DNA from: Chryseobacterium populi
GTDB lineage: Bacteria; Bacteroidota; Bacteroidia; Flavobacteriales; Weeksellaceae
Assembly (NCBI RefSeq): GCF_000282115.1
Contig: NZ_AKJY01000095.1
Coordinates: 1-32,988, forward strand
Reading direction: 5' to 3'
Length of the DNA stretch: 32,988 nucleotides
The position numbers and the translations under genes are program-made. Under the pieces are notes generated by a model. It was not told where the DNA came from. It searched no databases and was given only the letters and a program-made list of their open reading frames with translations. Shown here one piece after another: positions 1-8,220 of this stretch. Every line of letters begins with the position of its first letter. The first letter of the stretch is position 1.

Positions 1-26
1 AAACTACAAATTTTGAGACAGAAAAA

Positions 27-50
27 AGACTGCCCCTTTTGAGACAGCCT
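27..50 (-). terminator. Bidirectional intrinsic terminator
   Basis: A 10-bp stem pairs AGACTGCCCC (27-36) with GAGACAGCCT (41-50) across a TTTT loop, counting G-U pairs. A T-run follows on the plus strand (52-56), and on the minus strand the A-run at 22-27 reads as T. It can therefore end the BlaI/PAP2 operon on the minus strand and also a plus-strand transcript arriving from outside the window. Part of the arm, TTTTGAGACAG, is repeated at 11-21 and 37-47. Confidence 0.7.
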
Positions 51-71
51 CTTTTTCTATATTATGATGTT

Positions 72-539
72 CTAATCTTTTTTCTTCTTCTTTTTCTTGT
101 CTTTTCCCTTTTTATCTTTCTTAGGATTATTCAGGATTTCATTGGCAATTTCCAGTTTAGGAGCTTTTGATTTAACGGGATTCATATCAAGATGATTGAA
201 GTAATCTTTTAAATCTTCCTTTGAAATTAATTTTTCGTTAAATAGAAGTTCAAAAATTTCTTTCCCTGAATCATTGAAAAAATGATGTAAAAGCTCTTTT
301 AATAAGAATTTTTTATAACCCTCTAAAGGAACCAATACTTTGTATTTAAATATCCTGCCTTCTTTTTGGGTGGAAAGATAGCCTTTTTCGACAAGTATTT
401 TCAAATAAGTGGAGACCGTATTCTGATGCGGTTTCGGCTCAGGATGCTGTTCCATAATATCCTTTAAATAAAAGGAATCCAACTTCCAGAATAGCTTCAT
501 TAAATTCTCTTCGGCCGCAGTGAGATGATTTATTTTCAT
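72..539 (-). CDS. BlaI/MecI/CopY-family winged-helix repressor
   Basis: This 155-aa protein has the BlaI/MecI layout. An N-terminal winged helix (about residues 4-75) includes LTAAEENLMKLFW and the recognition-helix region HQNTVSTYLKILVEKGYL. A helical dimerisation region follows to about residue 125. Family members repress genes such as beta-lactamase or efflux genes until cleaved by a BlaR1-type M56 sensor protease. No M56 gene is present here. The last 17 residues are almost all Lys and Asp, an unusual basic tail beyond the usual family end (about 125 aa). The ATG lies 9 bp downstream of the PAP2-like gene's stop, so the two are probably co-transcribed and the repressor may autoregulate that unit. 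Family call is firm; target and inducer are unknown. Confidence 0.85.
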   Translation of the reverse strand: MKINHLTAAEENLMKLFWKLDSFYLKDIMEQHPEPKPHQNTVSTYLKILVEKGYLSTQKEGRIFKYKVLVPLEGYKKFLLKELLHHFFNDSGKEIFELLFNEKLISKEDLKDYFNHLDMNPVKSKAPKLEIANEILNNPKKDKKGKDKKKKKKKD

Positions 540-548
540 ATAATATTC

Positions 549-1151
549 TTAATGTTGAAATTGTATATTGCAATAAAGATAAAGAAAAGATACCAGAAAT
601 GCTATTCCGGCCCCCATAAATACTTCTTTTACAGTATGCCTTTTTAATATAACTCTTGTAACTCCCACTAAAATAGCAATTCCCAACCAGATAAATCCCA
701 TTTTCCAGTTTAATGCAAAAAACAAAGCAGCCACAAAAACATTAAAGGCGGTATGCATGGAACTTTTAATAAATAAATTACTGATCTGTAACGCAAAAAG
801 GAGAATTAAAATAAACAGCATGACAAAATCAATATACCCGTTTCTGATATAGTTGTAAGTAATATAAATGATAACACAAGCTGCTATAAATATATACAGC
901 GTCTTTCTCTGGCTACGGTTGGAAACATCCATATTGGTATATCTTCCGGTCTTTACATTCCATATGAGCCATATGATAACAGGAAGTATGATCATTAATA
1001 ATATGGGAAGAAAATAGAATAGGGAATCCTTTAACGAATATTCCTGTACACTCATGTAGACAAAAAATATAAATAAAGAGACCAGTGGGTTAAAAAAGTC
1101 AGAGATAACTTTTGAGATTTTATTGATTAAGAATGGCTGTTTTTCTTCCAT
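549..1151 (-). CDS. PAP2-like integral membrane protein
   Basis: A 200-aa hydrophobic protein with about five to six membrane segments (near 22-36, 45-65, 85-100, 108-126, 135-165 and 180-195). It retains degenerate PAP2 phosphatase motifs. KSSMH (129-133) stands where PSGH is expected. T165-R166-x5-H172-x3-E176 stands where SRx5Hx3D is expected, with Glu replacing the canonical Asp. The first KxxxxxxRP motif is not clear, although KTGR and NRSQRK are candidates. PAP2 proteins in this setting usually act on lipid phosphates such as undecaprenyl or phosphatidyl phosphates at the membrane. It is the first gene of a minus-strand operon with the BlaI-like repressor. Membership in the PAP2 superfamily is likely; catalysis is uncertain. 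Confidence 0.7.
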   Translation of the reverse strand: MEEKQPFLINKISKVISDFFNPLVSLFIFFVYMSVQEYSLKDSLFYFLPILLMIILPVIIWLIWNVKTGRYTNMDVSNRSQRKTLYIFIAACVIIYITYNYIRNGYIDFVMLFILILLFALQISNLFIKSSMHTAFNVFVAALFFALNWKMGFIWLGIAILVGVTRVILKRHTVKEVFMGAGIAFLVSFLYLYCNIQFQH

Positions 1152-1167
1152 GAATAAGTTTAAAAAT

Positions 1168-1198
1168 CAAATATAACACTATATGTAAAAAAACAATT
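1168..1198 (-). promoter_or_regulatory. Promoter for the PAP2/blaI-like operon
   Basis: On the minus strand a -33 TTG (complement of CAA at 1194-1196) is followed after exactly 18 nt by TATATTTG (complement of 1168-1175). The latter is a perfect match to the Bacteroidota -7 box TAnnTTTG. It sits 17-24 bp upstream of the ATG at 1151. The CAATTG overlapping the -33 box is palindromic and could be an operator, though that is only inference. Confidence 0.6.
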
Positions 1199-1231
1199 GG
1201 TATGTATACAATAAAAACAAAGTTTTTTTTA

Positions 1232-1239
1232 TAATTTTG
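1232..1239 (+). promoter_or_regulatory. -7 box upstream of pdhA
   Basis: TAATTTTG followed by C matches the flavobacterial -7 consensus TAnnTTTG and lies 37 bp upstream of the pdhA ATG. No good TTTG box is found at the expected spacing, so the promoter rests on one element only. Confidence 0.45.
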
Positions 1240-1276
1240 CTCAACTATTTCATAATAAATAAGCAAGAGCTAACAC

Positions 1277-2278
1277 ATGAAAGAATTTTCTAAAGAGGTA
1301 TACCTGAAGTGGTATGAAGATATGACAATGTGGAGAAGGTTTGAAGACAAATGCCGTTCTCTTTATCTAAAACAAAAAATCAGAGGTTTTTTACATTTGT
1401 ATAATGGTCAGGAAGCGATACCTGCGGGTTTCACTCATGCAATGGATTTAACAAAAGACAGTATGATCACTGCTTACAGATGTCATATCCATCCCATGGC
1501 AATGGGAGTAGATCCTAAAAGAATCATGGCGGAACTTTGTGGTAAAGCTACAGGTACATCAGGAGGTATGGGTGGATCTATGCATATTTTCAGCAAAGAG
1601 CACCGTTTCTATGGAGGACACGGTATTGTAGGAGGTCAGATTCCTTTAGGTGCCGGTATTGCTTTTGCAGATAAATATTTTGACAGAAAAGCGGTAAATA
1701 TCTGTTTCTTCGGAGACGGAGCAGCCAGACAGGGATCATTGCATGAAACATTTAACATGGCAATGAACTGGAAATTACCTGTTGTATTTGTTGTAGAAAA
1801 CAACCAGTATGCAATGGGAACTTCTGTAAAAAGAACAGCTAATCATGAAGATATCTATAAATTAGGATTAGGATACGAAATGCCTTGTCTTGCTGTAGAT
1901 GCAATGGATCCTGAAAAAGTAGCGGAAGCAGCTTATGAAGCTATTGAAAGAGCAAGAAGGGGAGACGGGCCTACTTTCATCGAAGCAAGAACTTACCGTT
2001 ACAGAGGTCACTCAATGTCTGATGCTGAACCGTACAGATCGAAAGAAGAAGTAGCGCTTCATAAAAATGATGACCCTATTGAATTGATTAAGCACAGAAT
2101 TTTAACAAACAATTGGGCTACAGAAGGAGAATTGGAAGCGATCGACAATAAATCAAGAGATTTCGTTGAAGAATGTATCGAATTCATGGAGAACTCTCCG
2201 TATCCGGATGCTGAAAAAGTTTATGAGTATGTATATGCTCAGGAAAACTATCCGTTTATAGACAAATTAGAAAACTAA
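1277..2278 (+). CDS. pdhA: Pyruvate dehydrogenase E1 alpha subunit
   Basis: This 333-aa protein is the alpha half of the heterotetrameric, thiamine-diphosphate-dependent E1 that decarboxylates pyruvate and passes the acetyl group to lipoyl-E2. The ThDP/Mg motif GDGAARQG starts at residue 146 and closes with NNQYAMGTS (NN at 175-176). The loop RYRGHSMSD (241-249) matches the conserved phosphorylation-loop region of alpha subunits. Length fits the family. The E1 beta gene is not in this window; the next gene downstream, 100 bp away, is E2, so beta must be encoded elsewhere. The start ATG is supported by the -7 box upstream. A 2-oxoisovalerate E1 alpha is the main alternative, but the E2 neighbour and overall sequence favour pyruvate. 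Confidence 0.93.
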   Translation: MKEFSKEVYLKWYEDMTMWRRFEDKCRSLYLKQKIRGFLHLYNGQEAIPAGFTHAMDLTKDSMITAYRCHIHPMAMGVDPKRIMAELCGKATGTSGGMGGSMHIFSKEHRFYGGHGIVGGQIPLGAGIAFADKYFDRKAVNICFFGDGAARQGSLHETFNMAMNWKLPVVFVVENNQYAMGTSVKRTANHEDIYKLGLGYEMPCLAVDAMDPEKVAEAAYEAIERARRGDGPTFIEARTYRYRGHSMSDAEPYRSKEEVALHKNDDPIELIKHRILTNNWATEGELEAIDNKSRDFVEECIEFMENSPYPDAEKVYEYVYAQENYPFIDKLEN

Positions 2279-2378
2279 AAATAATATGAGATAATGTAGT
2301 GATGTGCTAATTAGTTAATTAACATGTTCCTTTTCATTATCAAATTATCAATTAACTCATTATCATATTAAATAAATT

Positions 2379-3995
2379 ATGGCAGAAGTAATTACAATGC
2401 CCCGTCTTTCCGATACTATGACAGAAGGAAAAGTGGCGAAATGGCATAAAAAAGTAGGCGATAAAGTAAAAGAAGGAGATATTTTAGCTGAAATTGAAAC
2501 AGATAAAGCTGTTCAGGATTTCGAATCTGAAGTAGAAGGAACTCTTTTATACGTAGGTGTAGAAGAAGGTGCTGCTGCTGCTGTAGACTCAGTTTTAGCA
2601 ATTATTGGTAATGAAGGAGAAGATATTTCCGGATTAACAGGCGGAAGTGCTCCTGCTGCAGGAAGCTCTGAAGAGAAAAAATCTGAGGAAGAATCTAAAA
2701 CAGAAAATAACGGAACAAGCGTAGAACAGACTACGGCAGAAGTTCCGGCTGGAGTAGAAGTGATTACAATGCCAAGACTTTCTGATACAATGACGGAAGG
2801 AAAAGTAGCAAAATGGCATAAAAATGTTGGCGATACAGTGAAAGAAGGAGATCTTCTTGCTGAAATCGAAACAGATAAAGCAGTTCAGGATTTCGAATCT
2901 GAATTTAATGGGGTATTATTGAAGCAGGGTGTTGAAGAAGGTGGTGCTGCTCCCGTTGATACAGTATTAGCGATCATAGGCCCTGCGGGAACTGATGTTT
3001 CCGGAGTAGGTGCTGCAAAACCAGCTGCTCAGTCTGCAGAAAAACCGGCTGAACAAAAAGCAGAAGCTAAAACTGAAGAAAAATCTGCTGCTCCGGCTGC
3101 AAGTTCTTCATCTTCTGACAGAGTGGCAATCTCTCCGTTAGCTAAGAAAATGGCTCAGGATAAAGGTGTTGATATCAATGGCATCCACGGTTCAGGGGAA
3201 AACGGAAGAATCGTTAAAAAAGATATTGAAAACTATCAGCCGTCTCAGGCAGCTTCTGGCACATCTGCTCCGGCAGCAAGTGCAGCAGCTCAGGTTGCTG
3301 TGAGCTTTGTTCAAGGTCAGGATACAGAAACTCCAAATTCTCAGGTAAGAAATATTATTGCAAAACGTCTTGCTGAAAGTAAATTCTCCGCTCCGCATTA
3401 CTACCTGATGGTAGAAATCAATATGGATAAAGCAATTGAAGCAAGAAAAGAAATCAATTCTTTACCTGATACTAAAATTTCTTTCAATGATATGATTATT
3501 AAAGCGACTGCTGTTGCTTTAAGAAAACATCCGCAAGTAAATTCAAGCTGGGCCGGAGATAAGATCATCCACAGAGGAAATATCAATGTTGGGGTAGCTG
3601 TTGCAATTCCTGACGGATTGGTAGTTCCTGTTCTTAAGAATACAGATCAGATGAATTATACCCAGATTTCTGCTGCAGTAAAAGATATGGCTTCAAGAGC
3701 GAAGTCCAAAGGTCTTAAAGCAAACGAAATGGAAGGGTCTACATTCTCCATCTCAAACCTTGGAATGTTCGGAATTGAAACCTTTACAAGTATCATCAAC
3801 CAACCCAACTCTGCAATCCTTTCTGTAGGAGCAATTATTGAAAAGCCTATCGTTAAAGACGGTCAGATTGTAGTTGGAAACATCATGAAGCTTTCATTGG
3901 CTTGTGATCACAGAGTGGTAGACGGTGCTACAGGAGCCCAGTTCTTACAAACATTGAAAACATATCTGGAAAGTCCTTTAACTTTGTTATTGTAA
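2379..3995 (+). CDS. pdhC: Dihydrolipoamide acetyltransferase E2 (two lipoyl domains)
   Basis: A 538-aa E2 core of the pyruvate dehydrogenase complex that transfers acetyl from lipoyl-lysine to CoA. It has two near-identical lipoyl domains (about 1-78 and 127-204), each with the ETDKAVQDFESE context and lipoyl lysines K43 and K167. Ala/Glu/Ser-rich flexible linkers lie near 85-125 and 208-246. A peripheral-subunit-binding domain follows (about 248-286, ISPLAKKMAQ...GRIVKKDIENY), then the catalytic acyltransferase domain (about 315-538) with the active-site motif DHRVVDGA (H511, D515). The 100-bp gap after pdhA is AT-rich and shows no terminator, so co-transcription is likely. A strong terminator follows the stop. 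The lipoyl duplication is visible at DNA level. Confidence 0.94.
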   Translation: MAEVITMPRLSDTMTEGKVAKWHKKVGDKVKEGDILAEIETDKAVQDFESEVEGTLLYVGVEEGAAAAVDSVLAIIGNEGEDISGLTGGSAPAAGSSEEKKSEEESKTENNGTSVEQTTAEVPAGVEVITMPRLSDTMTEGKVAKWHKNVGDTVKEGDLLAEIETDKAVQDFESEFNGVLLKQGVEEGGAAPVDTVLAIIGPAGTDVSGVGAAKPAAQSAEKPAEQKAEAKTEEKSAAPAASSSSSDRVAISPLAKKMAQDKGVDINGIHGSGENGRIVKKDIENYQPSQAASGTSAPAASAAAQVAVSFVQGQDTETPNSQVRNIIAKRLAESKFSAPHYYLMVEINMDKAIEARKEINSLPDTKISFNDMIIKATAVALRKHPQVNSSWAGDKIIHRGNINVGVAVAIPDGLVVPVLKNTDQMNYTQISAAVKDMASRAKSKGLKANEMEGSTFSISNLGMFGIETFTSIINQPNSAILSVGAIIEKPIVKDGQIVVGNIMKLSLACDHRVVDGATGAQFLQTLKTYLESPLTLLL

Positions 3996-4022
3996 TTTTC
4001 TAAGTTTTTGAAATACAAAAGA

Positions 4023-4050
4023 ATGCTTCTCAGTTTGAGGAGCATTTTTT
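4023..4050 (+). terminator. Intrinsic terminator after pdhC
   Basis: ATGCTTCTCA (4023-4032) pairs with TGAGGAGCAT (4036-4045) with one G-U pair and a 3-nt loop, followed by six T. It lies 27 bp past the pdhC stop. Confidence 0.85.
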
Positions 4051-4135
4051 GTTTGTATTAAATTAAAATAAATGTAAAACATCAATATTTTTTTGTTTAA
4101 ATAATCTGAGATGTAAGATTTCCTTTGTTTTTTTA

Positions 4136-4203
4136 TTCCGTAGAGATCTAAGTATAGTGTCAGAAAATAGTAAGAAGGTTCAAGTTTAGACCCTTATGGA
4201 ATG
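4136..4203. repeat. Imperfect palindromic element (REP/MITE-like)
   Basis: The arms ATTCCGTAGAGATCTAAGT (4136-4154) and AGTTTAGACCCTTATGGAAT (4184-4203) pair along about 19 positions with two mismatches and several G-U pairs, around a 29-nt centre. There is no T-run and no coding content. It lies in the 313-bp gap between pdhC and lolD. The form suggests a dispersed non-autonomous palindromic repeat, but only one copy is seen here. The remainder of this gap (4051-4308) shows only AT-rich DNA with short ATTCAC-type direct repeats (about 4226-4263). Confidence 0.45.
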
Positions 4204-4308
4204 ACAGACTGAAATGGATCGTTAAAAATTGATAAACCAAGATGATTCACCATTCACAATTCACTTAAAACTATTCAATATTTAAAATCTATTTACTATT
4301 TTTGAATC

Positions 4309-4977
4309 ATGATTAAAGCAAGGAATATCCATAAATCTTATGGGAATTTAGAAGTATTAAAAGGAGTTGATATTCATATCAAAACGGGTGAGGTTGTTTC
4401 TATCGTAGGAGAATCGGGAGCAGGAAAATCTACCCTTCTGCAGATCCTGGGAACACTGGATTCACCAACTAACTCTAAAAATCATGATACTGAAATCACC
4501 ATTGCCGGCGAATCATTTATTAATATGAATGATAAGCAGCTTTCCAAGTTCAGAAACCAGAATATCGGTTTCGTATTTCAGTTCCATCAATTGCTTCCTG
4601 AATTCACCGCTATGGAAAATGTGCTGCTTCCGACGAAAATTGCTAAAGCTAATGAGAAAGAGGCCATAGAAAAAGCATATGCGCTTTTTGAAGATCTTAA
4701 AATTGAACAGAGACTTCATCATAAACCCAATCAGTTATCCGGAGGAGAAGCCCAAAGGGTAGCGGTCGCCAGGGCTCTTATCAATTCCCCTAAAATTATA
4801 TTTGCAGATGAGCCTACAGGTAATCTGGATTCAAAGAATGCAGATGATTTACACAGGTTGTTTTTTGATTTAAGAGATAAATATGACCAGACATTTGTCA
4901 TTGTAACGCATAACCCTAATCTTGCTGAAATTACAGACCGCAAATTGATAATGAAAGATGGGATGATTATTGAATAA
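4309..4977 (+). CDS. lolD: LolD-type ABC transporter ATPase
   Basis: A 222-aa single nucleotide-binding domain of the MacB/LolD class. It contains Walker A GESGAGKST (34-42), Q-loop Q91 in FVFQFHQLLPEFTAMENV, signature LSGGE (143-147), Walker B IIFADE (163-168) and H-loop H201. In the Lol system this ATPase drives LolC/E extraction of lipoproteins from the inner membrane for delivery to LolA. The permease partner is not in this window. The next gene, a secreted L,D-transpeptidase, begins about 11 bp after the stop, so the two probably share a transcript. A FtsE-like role or another MacB-family ATPase is the alternative; the QLLPEFTAMENV region favours LolD. Confidence 0.85.
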   Translation: MIKARNIHKSYGNLEVLKGVDIHIKTGEVVSIVGESGAGKSTLLQILGTLDSPTNSKNHDTEITIAGESFINMNDKQLSKFRNQNIGFVFQFHQLLPEFTAMENVLLPTKIAKANEKEAIEKAYALFEDLKIEQRLHHKPNQLSGGEAQRVAVARALINSPKIIFADEPTGNLDSKNADDLHRLFFDLRDKYDQTFVIVTHNPNLAEITDRKLIMKDGMIIE

Positions 4978-4988
4978 ACACAACTTTG

Positions 4989-5561
4989 ATGATAAAAAAA
5001 ATTACTTTCTCTTTTTTGTTCCTGGTTCTTTTTTGTGGTCTGAAATCACAAAATTCCTCAATTTTACCGGAATCCAGAATTACCGAGGTCAAAAATTTTC
5101 TGAAAGGGAAAGATTATAATCAAAACCTGGCAGTTTTTATCAATTTTAAAATTCATTCCGGAAATTACCGCTACTTTGTCTATGATCTGAAAAACGATAA
5201 GATATTGCAGAAAGCAATTGTCTCTCATGGTTCAGGATCTGTATCAAAAAATTCAGACAAACTTGCATTCAGCAATACAGAGGGATCTTACCAGTCTTCT
5301 TTAGGAAAATTTGAGATCCGGGAAAGTTATATAGGGAAATTCGGGAAATCTTACCGTTTAAACGGACTGGATATCACCAATAACAATGCTATGCAGAGGG
5401 CTATTATCCTTCATTCTTACAGCTGTATTCCGGATAAAGAATCTCAAAATCCGGCTTGCTTAAGCTTAGGTTGTCCGATGCTTTCTTTGAATGCCTTTAA
5501 TCAGACAGCCAGGTATATCGATCGATCTCAAAAACCGATTATTTTGTACGCTTTCTATTAA
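4989..5561 (+). CDS. Murein L,D-transpeptidase catalytic domain protein (YkuD_2-like)
   Basis: A 190-aa exported protein. I chose the ATG at 4989 rather than the TTG one codon upstream because it begins a clean signal peptide (MIKKITFSFLFLVLFCGL, cleavage near residue 20). The mature part carries the L,D-transpeptidase signature: H142 in LHSYSC, and the nucleophile C162 in SLGCP (159-163), with GLDITN just before. Family members form 3-3 crosslinks in peptidoglycan or attach proteins to it, acting in the periplasm. Two more cysteines (C146, C157) lie between the catalytic residues. It sits between lolD and radC in a compact plus-strand run. Fold and export are well supported; the substrate is not known. 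Confidence 0.82.
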   Translation: MIKKITFSFLFLVLFCGLKSQNSSILPESRITEVKNFLKGKDYNQNLAVFINFKIHSGNYRYFVYDLKNDKILQKAIVSHGSGSVSKNSDKLAFSNTEGSYQSSLGKFEIRESYIGKFGKSYRLNGLDITNNNAMQRAIILHSYSCIPDKESQNPACLSLGCPMLSLNAFNQTARYIDRSQKPIILYAFY

Positions 5562-5602
5562 AAATTCATATCTTTTAGCCTTTAACTCATAATTCAAAAT
5601 TC

Positions 5603-6280
5603 ATGTCTATAAAGTTTCTTGCCAAAGATGACAGACCCAGGGAAAAATTTTTATTGAAAGGTAAGAATTCACTTTCTGATTCTGAGCTTTTAGCAATTGT
5701 AATGGGAAGTGGTAGCAAAGAAGAATCTGCTTTAGAGCTGGCAAGAAGGATTTTAGCTTCTGTGGATCATAACTGGAACCAGCTGAGCCTTCTCTCAATA
5801 AAAGAATTAATGAAATTTAAAGGAGTAGGGAAAGTAAAAGCCCTCTCTATCGCGACAGCCCTGGAAATAGGACGGAGAAGGACCGGACAGGATATTCCTG
5901 AGAAAGTTGTGATTTCAAACAGTAATGATGCCTACAAAATACTTGAAAGTCAGTTGTCTGATCTGAGAACAGAAGAATTCTGGGGAATTTTTATGAACCA
6001 GAGTAATAAAGTTATTCTTATTTCTCAACTTACCCAAGGTGGAATCAGCCAGTCTATCGTTGATATCCGTATTTTATTTAAAACTGCTCTGGATCACTTT
6101 GCAACAGGGATCATTATTGCTCATAATCATCCTTCAGGAAGCCTTAAACCGAGCCGTGAGGACATGTCTGTTACCCAAAGAATTAAAGAAGCAGGTAAGC
6201 TGATGAACATTCAGCTTTTAGACCATTTGATTATAACACAGAACTCATACCTGAGTTTTTCGGATGAAGGATTAATATGA
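5603..6280 (+). CDS. radC: RadC-family JAB/MPN+ domain protein
   Basis: This 225-aa protein has the RadC layout. A UPF0758 N-terminal region contains RPREKFLLKG and a helix-hairpin-helix (about 70-92, FKGVGKVKALSIATALEIGRR). A C-terminal JAMM metalloprotease-like domain carries HNHPSG (174-179), S184 and D187, the zinc ligand pattern HxH...SxxD. The family was named for DNA repair, but that role was later questioned, so its biochemical function remains unclear. The short gap before the ATG holds the AACTCATAATTCAAAATTCAT repeat seen elsewhere in this genome. Its stop overlaps the next ATG by ATGA, implying translational coupling. Confidence 0.9.
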   Translation: MSIKFLAKDDRPREKFLLKGKNSLSDSELLAIVMGSGSKEESALELARRILASVDHNWNQLSLLSIKELMKFKGVGKVKALSIATALEIGRRRTGQDIPEKVVISNSNDAYKILESQLSDLRTEEFWGIFMNQSNKVILISQLTQGGISQSIVDIRILFKTALDHFATGIIIAHNHPSGSLKPSREDMSVTQRIKEAGKLMNIQLLDHLIITQNSYLSFSDEGLI

Positions 6281-7197
6281 TCAGGAGATTACAATATAAC
6301 GAGATTGACTTTAAAAAATATACGGAATGCCTGGAAAAGTCTGAACAGAGAAAATATTCGGCATCCAGAACTTTTTTAGATGTTACTTCCAATAAACACT
6401 GGGAATTATTGGTTTATAATGATTATGAAGCAGTAATGCCGGTTCCCTATGTGAAAAAATATGGTTTTAAAATCGTTCACAGCCCAATGTTGTGTCAGCA
6501 GTTGGGTATATTTTCAGAAAAAGAAGATGCAGGGATCAATGAAATTTTTTTAGAATTTCTGCAAAAAAATTACCTGATAAGAATTTACAAGTTTAATGAT
6601 GTGAATCAATTTCAGTCATCTTTACCACAAAGAAAGAATTTTCTTATTTCCCCTGATTCCTATGAAAAAGTATCAGCGAAATATTCACCGAAAAGAAAAC
6701 GAAAGCTGAGACTTGATGAAGAGGTTATTAAAAGCTCAGATATAAAAAACATCACTTTCAGTGAAGCTAAAGGTTTTATAGAAGCTAATATTCTGGGAGC
6801 TGATAAAGATGAGGATATTAAAGGCTTCATTAATATTTTTGAAAAGTTTTATGAACTTAAGGCCCTTGAATTTTTAGCATTTTATTACCAAAATACCATA
6901 ATCAATCTTATTGTCACTTACAATGATAGTCGAACAGTAGCTTTATTGGGCACATTCAACGATAAAGAATATGTGAAAATTTCCGGAGCTTCAGTGCTTA
7001 TCGATCGTATTATACAAGAAAATATAGAAACAAAAATCTTTGATTTTGAAGGTGGAGAATTACCGAATATTGAAGAGTTTTTCAGGGGCTTCCGTCCGGA
7101 GCTGAAACCTTATGCTGTCCTGGAAAATCCTATGAAAATCCTGGCTCAGAACTTTGTGCGGTTTTTTATAAAAGGGAAAATTTACTCATTAAGATAA
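6277..7197 (+). CDS. FemAB/GNAT-like putative acyltransferase
   Basis: A 306-aa cytoplasmic protein with no signal peptide. The C-terminal segment FDFEGG (255-260) followed by FFRGFRPELKPYAVLEN (268 on) matches the characteristic end of FemAB-like and peptidoglycan-bridge-type GNAT folds. Those proteins usually have a DF-G-S/G motif, then a FFxxFG segment and PY. Such proteins transfer amino acids or acyl groups in cell-wall or lipid biosynthesis. The middle is rich in Lys/Arg (YSPKRKRKLRLDEEV, 136-150). It overlaps radC by 4 bp and so is expressed with it. Fold assignment is moderate; the substrate is unknown. Confidence 0.6.
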   Translation: MIRRLQYNEIDFKKYTECLEKSEQRKYSASRTFLDVTSNKHWELLVYNDYEAVMPVPYVKKYGFKIVHSPMLCQQLGIFSEKEDAGINEIFLEFLQKNYLIRIYKFNDVNQFQSSLPQRKNFLISPDSYEKVSAKYSPKRKRKLRLDEEVIKSSDIKNITFSEAKGFIEANILGADKDEDIKGFINIFEKFYELKALEFLAFYYQNTIINLIVTYNDSRTVALLGTFNDKEYVKISGASVLIDRIIQENIETKIFDFEGGELPNIEEFFRGFRPELKPYAVLENPMKILAQNFVRFFIKGKIYSLR

Positions 7198-7222
7198 CTT
7201 TTGAATATTATTGTTTAGATTA

Positions 7223-7236
7223 ATTCTAATTAGAAT
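7223..7236. promoter_or_regulatory. 14-bp perfect palindrome, possible operator
   Basis: ATTCTAATTAGAAT is a perfect inverted repeat in the 84-bp gap upstream of the dioxygenase gene at 7282. It has the size of a dimeric regulator site, but no second copy and no clear promoter box were found beside it. Confidence 0.25.
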
Positions 7237-7281
7237 ATTATTTCATAAATTTATAAAGTCATTTATCAATGTAATCAAGCT

Positions 7282-8214
7282 ATGCTAAAGCAAATCCGTA
7301 ATTACAAATTGCCTTATATGGTTTATAATTTTTTTAACAGGAAAAAGTTAAAACACAACATTCCGCTGTATAAAAAATTTGGAATCAATAAAAATTATTT
7401 TTCAAGTATTTCAAGTAAAGATTTCTCACATCTTTCTGATACAGAAAGAGTTATAGATGAAAATAAGCTTATCCATACAGCTTTTTATAAAAATTTATCC
7501 GAAGAAAACAAAGAAAGTGTTATCAACTACAATAATAACGGGTATCTGGTTTTAAAAAACTATCTGGATAATGATACGGTAGATAAAATCAACAGTGAAA
7601 TTCATAAATTAATGACAGACGGAACTTTAAAATTCCGTTACAATGGAAAACTGATGTTCGCCATTCACTATTCCGAAATCATTAAAAACATCGGGAATGA
7701 TAAAAATCTGCTGGAATTTCTTTCTGTATTGCTGGACGGACAGGCCAAACTTTTCCAGAGTATTAATTTTATCAATGGCAGTCAGCAAAAAACACATTCC
7801 GACAGTATTCATATGACCACTTATCCTTTAGGCGGGCTTTTAGGCGTTTGGATTGCCCTGGAAGATGTGGATGAAAACAATGGAGCCCTTCATTACATTC
7901 CGGGAAGCCATAAGCTGCCTTATTTTTTAAATTCAGATTACGACAATGAAGGAGATGCTTTAAGAATAGGCAGGAAAAGTTACAAAGCATACGAGGAATT
8001 CCTTGAGAATAAAGTAAAAGAGCTGGGACTGAAAAAGGAAATTTTTAAAGCTGTAAAAGGAGACCTTTTAGTCTGGCATGCCAATATCCTGCATGGCGGA
8101 GAGCCGCATCTTGATAAAAGCAGGACAAGAAAAAGCCTCGTATACCATTTCTTTGATGAAAACAGCGTTTGTTATCATGAAGTTACCCAAAGACCTGCTC
8201 TTTTTGAGCTGTAA
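7282..8214 (+). CDS. Phytanoyl-CoA dioxygenase (PhyH) family protein
   Basis: A 310-aa Fe(II)/2-oxoglutarate-dependent oxygenase of the PhyH family. The double-stranded beta-helix carries H172-x-D174 (KTHSDSIH) and the distal histidine H271 in WHANILHGG. An Arg follows at 281 or 283 that would bind 2-oxoglutarate. WIALEDVDENNGAL and YIPGSHKLPY (to about 214) are classic PhyH core segments. Bacterial members hydroxylate diverse small molecules, so the substrate cannot be read from sequence. It is separated from the FemAB-like gene by 84 bp and is followed by a convergent FkbM methyltransferase; both modify small molecules or glycans but are on opposite strands. Confidence 0.82.
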   Translation: MLKQIRNYKLPYMVYNFFNRKKLKHNIPLYKKFGINKNYFSSISSKDFSHLSDTERVIDENKLIHTAFYKNLSEENKESVINYNNNGYLVLKNYLDNDTVDKINSEIHKLMTDGTLKFRYNGKLMFAIHYSEIIKNIGNDKNLLEFLSVLLDGQAKLFQSINFINGSQQKTHSDSIHMTTYPLGGLLGVWIALEDVDENNGALHYIPGSHKLPYFLNSDYDNEGDALRIGRKSYKAYEEFLENKVKELGLKKEIFKAVKGDLLVWHANILHGGEPHLDKSRTRKSLVYHFFDENSVCYHEVTQRPALFEL

Positions 8215-8220
8215 AAATAA

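Noticed and set aside
4297..4304. TATTTTTG resembling a perfect -7 box before lolD
   Set aside because: It ends only 4 nt before the ATG, so transcription would begin at or inside the start codon; a leaderless transcript is possible but unsupported.
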